In this document: positions 1 to 5,366 of the stretch, piece after piece
Layout of the letters: every line of letters starts with the position of its first letter
Position numbering within the stretch: the first letter of the stretch is position 1
Assembly (NCBI GenBank): GCA_964250775.1
Contig: CAXUHK010000230.1
Span: forward strand, 1 to 5,490
Direction of reading: 5' to 3'
From: CAVRQM01 sp964250775
GTDB lineage: Bacteria > Pseudomonadota > Alphaproteobacteria > Acetobacterales > Acetobacteraceae
Length of the DNA: 5,490 bases
The notes under the pieces: generated by a model
The model's database searches: none
What the model saw: only the letters and a program-made list of their open reading frames with translations
What the model was told of the DNA's origin: nothing
Program-made: the position numbers and the translations under genes

Positions 1-786
1 TACCGCGGCTGCGTCGAGGGCGACGACCTCGGAAAGGGCACCGGCGACGTCGTGCTCGCGGTCGGCACCCGGCGCGGCGATCCCCGCTCCGGCGCGCGGC
101 TGGACGTTGTGGCGACGCTGCGCGCGGCGGCGCCGTGGCAGGCGATCCGCCGGCTGTCGGGACCAAGTGGGCCGCGACGGCTTGAGATCCGCTCCGACGA
201 TTTCCGCGTCGTGCGCACGCAGCAGCGCTCCGAGACCACGGTGATCTTCGTGGTCGACGCGTCCGGCTCCTCGGCGCTGAACCGGCTGGCGGAGGCCAAG
301 GGCGCAGTCGAACTGCTGTTAGCCGATTGCTACGCGCGGCGCGACCAGGTGGCGCTGCTGGCGTTCCGTGGCGCCGCCGCTTCGCTGCTGCTACCGCCGA
401 CCAGTTCGCTGGTGCGCGCCAAGCGCAGCCTGGCCGGCTTGGCGGGTGGCGGCGGCACCCCGCTCGCGGCGGCCGCCGCCGCCGCCGGGGCGCTGGCCGA
501 CGCTGTGCGCCGGCGCGGGCCGACGCCGCTGGTGATCCTGTTGACCGATGGCCGGGCCAACATCGCCCGCGACGGCAGTCCCGGACGCGCCCGCGCCGCC
601 GAGGAAGCCGCGCAAGCCGCGCGCCTGTTTCGCACCGCCGCGTTCACAATGTTGCTGATCGACACCTCGCCCAAGCCGCAGCCGCAGGCGCGTGCCCTGG
701 CGATCGAGCTGGGTGGCACCTACCTGCCGCTGCCCTATGCCGATTCGGCCACGATCTCGCAGGCAGTCGCCCAAGCACGCGCCTGA
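1..786 (+). CDS. bchD: Magnesium chelatase subunit D (BchD), C-terminal part, cut by window start
   Basis: BchD is the ATPase-like D subunit of the BchHID magnesium chelatase, which inserts Mg2+ into protoporphyrin IX as the first committed step of bacteriochlorophyll synthesis in the cytoplasm. The frame is open from base 1, so the N-terminal AAA-like domain and acidic/Pro-rich linker lie upstream; 261 residues are visible. They hold the integrin-I (von Willebrand A) domain with its metal-binding site: DASGSS at codons 256-273, the Thr of GGGGTPL at 457-459, and the Asp of LLTDGRANIARDG at 547-549. The lead-in (RLDVVATLRAAAPWQ, then ETTVIFVVDASG) and the end (LLIDTSPKPQPQARALA, YLPLPYAD) are typical of BchD. 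It stops with TGA at 784-786. bchO often follows bchD in purple bacteria, but here the next gene is unrelated. The GTG at 52 is internal, not a start. Family assignment is firm; only the exact start is unknown. Confidence 0.95.
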   Translation, partial: YRGCVEGDDLGKGTGDVVLAVGTRRGDPRSGARLDVVATLRAAAPWQAIRRLSGPSGPRRLEIRSDDFRVVRTQQRSETTVIFVVDASGSSALNRLAEAKGAVELLLADCYARRDQVALLAFRGAAASLLLPPTSSLVRAKRSLAGLAGGGGTPLAAAAAAAGALADAVRRRGPTPLVILLTDGRANIARDGSPGRARAAEEAAQAARLFRTAAFTMLLIDTSPKPQPQARALAIELGGTYLPLPYADSATISQAVAQARA

Positions 787-850
787 CTGCCAAGGCCAGC
801 GTCAGCTTCACGTCAGGTCCAGATGGTATCGGTGCTCGGCCATACAGGAC

Positions 851-855
851 AGGAG
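851..855 (+). promoter_or_regulatory. Shine-Dalgarno site that sets the start of the 862 gene
   Basis: AGGAG lies six bases before the ATG at 862, an ideal spacing. The in-frame ATG at 823, which would add 13 residues, has only a poor AGGTCC upstream. The 862 start is therefore preferred. Confidence 0.7.
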
Positions 856-861
856 CAGTCG

Positions 862-1749
862 ATGACGCCTATGTCGACCATGGGGCAAACCATGCCGCAG
901 TCGAGCGTGAATGGGCCGGGGGTCGCCGGAGCAGCGCCGCACAGTCAGGGTTCAGACCCGACGCTGATGTCCCTCGCCAGGGAGTTCGGCCAGGTGCTCA
1001 GCCAACTCATCCAGCTTGCCCAGCACGGCCAAGCCGGCGCGAACCCAGGCAGCGGGAGCCCTTCCGCACCGGCTACGCCCGCCGGCACGGCGCAGTCCGC
1101 GACGCCAGCGGGCTTCCCGTCGCACCTTGGCAAGGCTCCCGCTACGGCAGATAGCGGGACGGCGCCGAGCACGTCGGCCGGGACCGGGCCGAACTTGCTC
1201 AACATCACCAACAACCAGGACCACGCCATCACCGTGGGCAAGTTCAAGAACGGCGAATCGACCACCGACTCATCGGCCAAGATCACCCTACAGCCGCATC
1301 AGAGCGGCACGCTGAAATACGAGAACGGCGAGGGCGGCTACGCAGCCCAGGCCGATGCCAGCGGCAAGTTCCAGCCGAACGCCAGTCGCCTGGAATATGA
1401 GGCCGACAAGGATGGCAAGATGAAATACCCCGATGTGAGCTACATCGACGGGCGCAACTCCGCGATCTCGATTACCGACGGCGCCGGCCTCAACAAGGGC
1501 GACAACAAGAGCATCGCGGGCAGCGCCGATCCAAGCATCGTCACGGCCGACTCCGCCGGCAACAAGACGGTCGCCGGCTGGTACGACGGCTCGACATCCC
1601 AGATGCAGGCCGGCGGCGCGTTCATGCAGGGCCAGCTTGGCACAGCGGGCGCATACCTGCATCCGAACGACGACCAGCTTGCCAAAGGTCAGAATCCGAT
1701 GAGTGGCAGCCAAAGCGCGACGATCAATGCCAGCTTCGGCAACGCCTGA
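862..1749 (+). CDS. Cysteine-free, low-complexity protein with thaumatin-like motif; possible secreted/harpin-like protein, function unknown
   Basis: A 295-residue protein that I cannot assign to a named family. Residues 1-32 are polar and Met/Gln/Ser-rich. Residues 33-55 (PTLMSLAREFGQVLSQLIQL) could form one amphipathic helix. Residues 57-110 are a Gly/Ser/Ala/Pro/Thr linker. Residues 111-210 look like a beta-rich domain, starting NLLNITNNQDHAITVGKF and containing PDVSYIDGRNSAISITDG (190-207), which resembles the DVSxVDGFNxPxSI signature of thaumatin-like proteins. The tail is Gly/Ser/Asn/Gln-rich. There is no cysteine, so this is not a classical disulphide-rich thaumatin. I see no Sec signal peptide or membrane segment. 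A Gly-rich, Cys-free protein with a disordered N-terminus is the composition of harpins and other type III-exported proteins, but no secretion gene is in view, so this is inference. It lies 75 bp after bchD on the same strand and could be read through from it or have its own promoter. Codon use is GC-rich but has more AAG and AAC than its neighbours. That it is a real gene is well supported; its function is not. Confidence 0.8.
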   Translation: MTPMSTMGQTMPQSSVNGPGVAGAAPHSQGSDPTLMSLAREFGQVLSQLIQLAQHGQAGANPGSGSPSAPATPAGTAQSATPAGFPSHLGKAPATADSGTAPSTSAGTGPNLLNITNNQDHAITVGKFKNGESTTDSSAKITLQPHQSGTLKYENGEGGYAAQADASGKFQPNASRLEYEADKDGKMKYPDVSYIDGRNSAISITDGAGLNKGDNKSIAGSADPSIVTADSAGNKTVAGWYDGSTSQMQAGGAFMQGQLGTAGAYLHPNDDQLAKGQNPMSGSQSATINASFGNA

Positions 1750-1920
1750 TGCGCGCCTTGCATCGGCTCGGCCAAGCCTCGCGAGCCAGGCGCTCGCAGG
1801 TGGGCGCGATACTTTGGCACCTGGGCGACACGACCATGTTGCTGGCCAACCGGGCATTGGCGTTGTGTCTCGGGCTCGCCTGACGCGCCGGGCCGGCTCG
1901 CTGCCGACCCGGCCGTCGCG
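1750..1920. other. Convergent intergenic region with inverted repeats
   Basis: This 171-bp stretch separates the plus-strand gene ending at 1749 from pufC ending at 1921. It contains three inverted repeats. The first is GCGAGC/GCTCGC (1781-1786 and 1792-1797) with a five-base loop. The second is a nested pair: outer GACACGAC/GTTGTGTC at 1827-1834 and 1862-1869 (one G-U pair in plus-strand RNA), inner GCCAA/TTGGC at 1845-1849 and 1857-1861. The third is the larger hairpin at 1882-1922, listed separately. A 44-codon plus-strand frame begins at 1749 in a TGATG overlap and ends at 1883. It has no ribosome-binding site of its own and no family I recognise, so I do not call it a gene. Confidence 0.5.
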
Positions 1921-1922
1921 TC
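1882..1922. terminator. Possible bidirectional terminator hairpin overlapping the pufC stop
   Basis: Two stacked stems: GACGCG (1882-1887) with CGCGTC (1917-1922), and GGCCGG (1891-1896) with CCGGCC (1909-1914). They are separated by a small internal loop and closed by a 12-base apical loop. It sits exactly between two convergent transcripts, and its right arm enters the pufC stop codon. On the plus strand it is followed by only a short ATTT, and on the minus strand by no T run, so it is not a textbook intrinsic terminator. It could equally act as a 3' mRNA stabiliser. Confidence 0.35.
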
Positions 1923-3039
1923 ATTTCGCCGGCGCGGGCACCACGGGGGCATTCGGGGCAGGAGCCGTGCCGCCGGACGCGGAGGGCGCCGGCGCCGCCG
2001 GCACCGTCACCGACGCCAGCGCCGGATGCGACGAATCCGTCGTCAGCAGCTCGGGGTATTTCGGGGCCATCGCCACGCCATAGAGCGGCTTGAACACGCC
2101 CTGGTGGCAGGTTGCGCAATTCACCTTCGCGACGTCGCCGAACTGCCCATGGCGGTAGTCGGGAAACACCTTGTCGAGGCTGGCCAGGTACTCGTTGTTG
2201 AGGTCGCGCGCCATGCGGATCGCGTACCAGGCCAGTACGCGCTGCGGCGAACTCTGGCTCCAATCGGCGAAGGCGCGGCTGTTGTGGCAGTAGGTGCAGT
2301 TCACGCCGAGCGAGTTCGAGAAGTGCATCATCAGCGCGTAGGTCCACTCGGCCTGCTTGATCGACTGGCGGTCGCTGTCGGGCAGCGCCGTGGTGGAGTT
2401 GACGCGGATGCTGGCATCGTGCTGCAAGTAGGGGCTGAACGGGTCGCCGGGCAGCGAGGCCTGGCCGGCCGCGCCCGCGGCGCGGTTCTTACCCATGTCG
2501 GTTTCCGCCATGCCCTCGAAGCTGCCGGACGGGCCGGAGTTGAACCAGATGTTGGCCGGAACCGGCATCCCGCGATGGCAGGTGTAGCAGGTGACGCCCA
2601 CGTTCTGCACGTGGCTCTGCCAGTCGACGTTGATGTGCCGCGTCATCTGCAGCATACGCCGCGCCACCACCTTGGTGTATTTCTCGTCGGACGCCATGTT
2701 CTTCAGGTTGTGGCAGTAGCCGCAGCCCTGCTGCGGCGAGACCCAGGTGGTCATCGAGGCCATCAGCCGGGTGAACTCGCCGACATGGATGTTCCCCACC
2801 ACCTGCACGTTCTTGTACACCTGATAGGCGTACGGCCCGACCTGCGGCAGTTGCGGCAGTGACGCCGGGATCTGGTTGGCGGCGACCTGCTTCTCCACCT
2901 GCGTCGGGTTGTACACGATGTCCATGCCGGTGCCGCGGAAGCCGTGCTGCACCGACGCCAAGGGCGGTCTCTGGAAGGTGAACAGCAGGCCGACCGCGGC
3001 CACGACGGTTACGGCGGCGATGCTGCGCAGGACGATCAC
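1921..3039 (-). CDS. pufC: Photosynthetic reaction-centre tetrahaem cytochrome c subunit (PufC)
   Basis: PufC sits on the periplasmic face of the reaction centre and re-reduces the photo-oxidised special pair, taking electrons from soluble carriers. The 372-residue protein has four CxxCH haem sites: C106-H110, C151-H155, C248-H252 and C308-H312. By spacing against Blastochloris PufC, the axial Met ligands of haems 1-3 are M93, M129 and M237, and H143 (in QSHVQNVGVTC) is the second ligand of haem 4, so all ligands are present. The GTG start overlaps the pufM TGA as GTGA, with GGAG (3047-3050) seven bases upstream. The reading frame stays open far upstream, but that part is only a shadow of pufM. 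Residues 5-21 are a hydrophobic anchor without a lipobox cysteine, unlike Blastochloris, so the protein is probably held by an uncleaved N-terminal helix. Residues 342-372 form an Ala/Pro-rich tail beyond the usual end. It is the last puf gene here. Confidence 0.96.
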   Translation of the reverse strand: MIVLRSIAAVTVVAAVGLLFTFQRPPLASVQHGFRGTGMDIVYNPTQVEKQVAANQIPASLPQLPQVGPYAYQVYKNVQVVGNIHVGEFTRLMASMTTWVSPQQGCGYCHNLKNMASDEKYTKVVARRMLQMTRHINVDWQSHVQNVGVTCYTCHRGMPVPANIWFNSGPSGSFEGMAETDMGKNRAAGAAGQASLPGDPFSPYLQHDASIRVNSTTALPDSDRQSIKQAEWTYALMMHFSNSLGVNCTYCHNSRAFADWSQSSPQRVLAWYAIRMARDLNNEYLASLDKVFPDYRHGQFGDVAKVNCATCHQGVFKPLYGVAMAPKYPELLTTDSSHPALASVTVPAAPAPSASGGTAPAPNAPVVPAPAK

Positions 3040-4013
3040 TTGGGCGCTCCGGGCAAGGTTGACGGGTCGATCATGTTGCCGAACACCGGCGGGTACGCGG
3101 CAGCAATACCATGCTTCACGCCCCACAGATACCAATTGTCGACTACCGTGCCGGTCAACAGGATGCCGATGCCGCCGGTCAGCGGGCACAGCACCGCGAA
3201 CCACCAGGCCCAGCGGTGGAACGACTCGAACGAGGCGTTGAAGCCCATGGTCCAGCGCCAGAACAGGCCGGCCCGTTCGGCCGCGGTGCCGCGGTCGACG
3301 ATCTGCTCGACCTCGCGCTCGCCGCCGAAGCGGCTCACTGCCAGGATAGTCCCCCCATGCATCGCGAACAGCAACGCCGAGCCGTAGAGGAACACGATCG
3401 AGAGCATGTGGAAGGGGTTGTAGAACAGGTTGCCGTAGCGGATCGAGAACGCCGCCGTCCAGTCGAGGTGCGGGAAGATGCCGAACGGCACCGCCTCGCC
3501 CCAGCTCCCCATCAGGATCGGGCGGATGAAGCCCAGCACCAGGTACAGCCAGATCGCGGCGGCGAACGCCCAGGCGGTGTGGGTGCCGAGCCCCAGCGAG
3601 CGGGCGCGGCGGTAGATCTTGGTCCACCACAGCAGCATCGAGGCGGTGAGGAAGAACCCGGCCAGCAGCCACCAGCCGCCCTGCGCCAGCGGCGGGAAGC
3701 GCAGGCCGTTGCCCGGCGCCGGCGGCTCCAGCGCCAGCCACGGCAGTTGCCGCAGGAACTGCACCGGGTCCCAGCCGACCGAGGCCCACATGTTGAGGCC
3801 GATGATCTCGAAGGCGATGAAGCCGCAGATCAGTGCCGCGATGCCGGTCGCGCCGAGGTAGATCGGGCCGACCTGGGCGTTGCCGATGATGCCGAACGGA
3901 TGCAGGTAGAACGGCTTGCCCACCCGTTCCCAACCCGGGCCGATCGCCGGCACGCCGGCGTAGACCGGGCCGCGCACCTGCACGCGGGTGAAGATGTTCT
4001 GGTACTCGGCCAT
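3036..4013 (-). CDS. pufM: Photosynthetic reaction-centre M subunit (PufM)
   Basis: PufM pairs with PufL as the five-helix membrane core of the type II reaction centre. It binds half of the special pair, one accessory bacteriochlorophyll, the QA quinone and the non-haem iron. The 325 residues keep the Rhodobacter numbering through the ligand region: H182 (accessory BChl), H202 (special pair, in YNPFHMLS), Y210, H219, E234 and H266 (iron), W252 and A260 (QA). Position 249, Ala in Rhodobacter, is Gly here. Membrane helices fall near 54-78, 111-139, 143-167, 198-226 and 261-286. The C-terminal extension ending DPSTLPGAPK is characteristic of reaction centres that carry PufC, which it probably contacts. 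The ATG follows AAAGGGGG (4020-4027) by six bases and lies 23 bp after pufL. The stop overlaps the GTG start of pufC. Identification is firm. Confidence 0.97.
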   Translation of the reverse strand: MAEYQNIFTRVQVRGPVYAGVPAIGPGWERVGKPFYLHPFGIIGNAQVGPIYLGATGIAALICGFIAFEIIGLNMWASVGWDPVQFLRQLPWLALEPPAPGNGLRFPPLAQGGWWLLAGFFLTASMLLWWTKIYRRARSLGLGTHTAWAFAAAIWLYLVLGFIRPILMGSWGEAVPFGIFPHLDWTAAFSIRYGNLFYNPFHMLSIVFLYGSALLFAMHGGTILAVSRFGGEREVEQIVDRGTAAERAGLFWRWTMGFNASFESFHRWAWWFAVLCPLTGGIGILLTGTVVDNWYLWGVKHGIAAAYPPVFGNMIDPSTLPGAPK

Positions 4014-4036
4014 GACGGTCCCCCTTTATCGCGTGC

Positions 4037-4861
4037 TTAGCGCCAGATCGGCAGGTCGAGCCACCAGGTCCACCACTCCGGCCAGCCGCGCGTCCAGAAC
4101 GGGCCGCTGATGAGGATGCAGATGGCGCTCCAGAAGCCGGCGGAAAGGGCCAGGAACAGCCCGAGCCGGTGGATCCCCAACGTGCCGATCGACCAGCCGA
4201 TGGTGTCGCGGAAGAAGGTGTCCTCGTGCTCGGACGACTTCACCACGTCGCCGCGCTTCGGGTTGACCGCCGACAGCACCAGCGAGGCGTGCAGCGACAG
4301 CGCCAGGGTAGTGGTGAAGAAGAACGTCACCGCCAGCATGTGCGCCGGGTTGTAGTGGAAGTGCAGGTATTGGTAGCCGGTGTTGGACACCCAATCGAGG
4401 TGGCTCAATATGCCGTACGGGAAGCCGAAGCCCCAGGCGCCCATCAGCAGCGGGCGGATCACCACCAGCGTCACGTAAGCGAAGATCGCGACGCTGAAGG
4501 CGAACGGGATGTGCAGCCCCATGCCGAGCTTGCGCGCGATCTCGACCTGGCGCAGCGCCCAGGAGACGAACGCGCCCACGGCGCAGATGGTGATGACCTG
4601 CCACAGCCCGCCCTCCTTCATCGGCGCGAAGCCGAGGCCGTAGCTGATGTCGGGCGGGGCGATGTTGATGCGCCAGACGTTCCAGGTGCCGCCGAGCGAG
4701 GCGCCGTACAGGATCAGCAGCGTGCCGAGGACGCTGAAGAACGCGGCGGCGACGCCGAAGAAGCCGACATAGAACGGTCCGACCCAGAAATCGAACAGGT
4801 CGCCGCCGACCAGCGTGCCGCCGCGCACCCGGTATTTCGGCTCGTAACTCAGCATAGCCAT
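4037..4861 (-). CDS. pufL: Photosynthetic reaction-centre L subunit (PufL)
   Basis: PufL is the other half of the reaction-centre core and binds the active-branch cofactors and the QB site. The protein has 274 residues; subtracting one for the initiator Met gives mature Rhodobacter numbering. Conserved residues are H153 (accessory BChl), Y162, H168, H173 (special pair, in NPAHMLA), F181, H190 and H230 (iron), and the QB proton path E212, D213 and S223. Start MAMLSYEPKYRVRGGTL and end GPFWTRGWPEWW are typical. Two positions stand out: L104 is Gln (codon 4549-4547) rather than the usual Glu that hydrogen-bonds the active bacteriopheophytin, and L222 in the QB pocket is Trp (codon 4195-4193) rather than Tyr. 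Helices lie near 33-56, 84-112, 116-140, 171-199 and 226-251. The ATG follows GGGAGG (4868-4873) by six bases. An ATG two codons later is possible, but family alignment favours the first. Confidence 0.97.
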   Translation of the reverse strand: MAMLSYEPKYRVRGGTLVGGDLFDFWVGPFYVGFFGVAAAFFSVLGTLLILYGASLGGTWNVWRINIAPPDISYGLGFAPMKEGGLWQVITICAVGAFVSWALRQVEIARKLGMGLHIPFAFSVAIFAYVTLVVIRPLLMGAWGFGFPYGILSHLDWVSNTGYQYLHFHYNPAHMLAVTFFFTTTLALSLHASLVLSAVNPKRGDVVKSSEHEDTFFRDTIGWSIGTLGIHRLGLFLALSAGFWSAICILISGPFWTRGWPEWWTWWLDLPIWR

Positions 4862-4885
4862 GGCACGCCTCCCGTCTGTGCTGCG

Positions 4886-4917
4886 GGCGAGGCCGGGTTC
4901 GGTATCCCGGCCTCGCC
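4886..4917 (-). promoter_or_regulatory. Perfect 12-bp intercistronic hairpin between pufA and pufL
   Basis: Positions 4886-4897 and 4906-4917 are exact reverse complements with an eight-base loop (ATACCGAA in the mRNA). It lies in the 66-bp spacer after the pufA stop. No U run follows, so it does not look like a simple terminator. In Rhodobacter capsulatus a stem-loop at the same place protects the pufBA mRNA from 3' decay and keeps antenna transcript in excess of the reaction-centre transcript. The same role is inferred here from position and shape. Confidence 0.8.
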
Positions 4918-4927
4918 ATCGTCGGTG

Positions 4928-5122
4928 TTATTTCGGCGCCGCCGGCGCCGGTAGCGGCGAGAACTGCGACGCCGCGCTGTAGCCAGGGCGCGGGCCTTCC
5001 AACCAGTTGAAGCGTTGCGTGCTGAGCAGGATGAAGTGGATCAGCAGCGCCAGCACGAACAGGAAGATGCCGAGTGCGACCAGCACCCGGCGCGGATCGA
5101 ACAGCAGCCATACGCGCCACAT
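4928..5122 (-). CDS. pufA: Light-harvesting 1 (core antenna) alpha polypeptide (PufA)
   Basis: PufA and PufB pair to bind bacteriochlorophyll and carotenoid in the LH1 ring around the reaction centre. The 64 residues show the LH1-alpha pattern: N-terminal MWRVWLLFDPRR on the cytoplasmic side, one membrane helix (about 12-34), the BChl-binding His29 in LLIHFILLST, and W40 eleven residues later in RFNWLEG, which in this family hydrogen-bonds the pigment. Residues 43-64 form a periplasmic tail ending SPLPAPAAPK. The ATG lies ten bases after the pufB stop, with AGGAGG six bases upstream. Identification is secure. Confidence 0.95.
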   Translation of the reverse strand: MWRVWLLFDPRRVLVALGIFLFVLALLIHFILLSTQRFNWLEGPRPGYSAASQFSPLPAPAAPK

Positions 5123-5128
5123 GGCCGG

Positions 5129-5134
5129 CCTCCT
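5129..5134 (-). promoter_or_regulatory. pufA Shine-Dalgarno site overlapping the pufB stop codon
   Basis: AGGAGG is six bases before the pufA ATG. Its first two bases are the AG of the pufB TAG (5135-5133), so ribosomes ending pufB sit on the pufA ribosome-binding site. This suggests translational coupling and equal output of the alpha and beta subunits. Confidence 0.75.
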
Positions 5135-5366
5135 ACGTCAGCAGGGTTGCGAGGTGCGGCACGGCGGCGTGGGCCGCGTCGAGCAGCGAGGTCTTGTAGC
5201 CGTTCGGACCCGGCAGCCACGGCCGCCACTGCCACACCAGGATGTGGGCCACGACGGCGACCGCGGTGAAGGCCAGGAAACTGGTGACGAAGATACGGTG
5301 GAACTCCTTCGCCTCCGGTTCCGAAAGTCCCGACAAGGTCGCGGCCTTGTCCACGTCTAGAGCCAT
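5133..5366 (-). CDS. pufB: Light-harvesting 1 (core antenna) beta polypeptide (PufB)
   Basis: This is the beta partner of PufA in LH1. The protein has 77 residues. An N-terminal SGLSEPEAKEFHRIFVTSF carries the conserved H23, one membrane helix (about 26-47) follows, H41 in VVAHILVW is the BChl ligand, and the RPWLPG motif (48-53) marks the periplasmic end. Many LH1-beta chains stop close to this motif. Here 24 more residues follow (PNGYKTSLLDAAHAAVPHL and a short end), with a mildly amphipathic character. GGGAGG (5374-5379) is seven bases before the ATG. The start overlaps the end of the upstream gene by ten bases, so pufB translation may be coupled to it. It is the first puf structural gene here. 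Confidence 0.95.
   Translation of the reverse strand: MALDVDKAATLSGLSEPEAKEFHRIFVTSFLAFTAVAVVAHILVWQWRPWLPGPNGYKTSLLDAAHAAVPHLATLLT

Noticed and set aside
823..861. ATG at 823 as the start of the thaumatin-like protein
   Set aside because: It has no good ribosome-binding site, while the ATG at 862 has AGGAG at ideal spacing. It cannot be fully excluded.
787..861. Promoter for the 862 gene in the gap after bchD
   Set aside because: No convincing -35/-10 pair or palindromic operator was seen; read-through from bchD is equally possible.
327..1154. Plus-strand frame of 275 residues across the end of bchD and the start of the next gene
   Set aside because: It is in another frame from both real genes, with Arg/Ala/Gly-rich, motif-free content.
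3040..3933. Long minus-strand open frame continuing upstream of pufC, apparently a 670-residue protein
   Set aside because: It runs in the wrong frame through pufM, is Arg/Pro/Gly-rich without any motif, and pufC has a good GTG start with a ribosome-binding site at the pufM stop.
3111..4040. Plus-strand frame of 309 residues antisense to pufM
   Set aside because: It is rich in Arg, Ala, Glu, His and Gln as expected for an antisense frame of GC-rich coding DNA, and it mirrors the codons of an unmistakable pufM.
4169..4954. Plus-strand frame of 261 residues antisense to pufL
   Set aside because: Same antisense artefact; it crosses pufL and the intercistronic hairpin and shows no domain.
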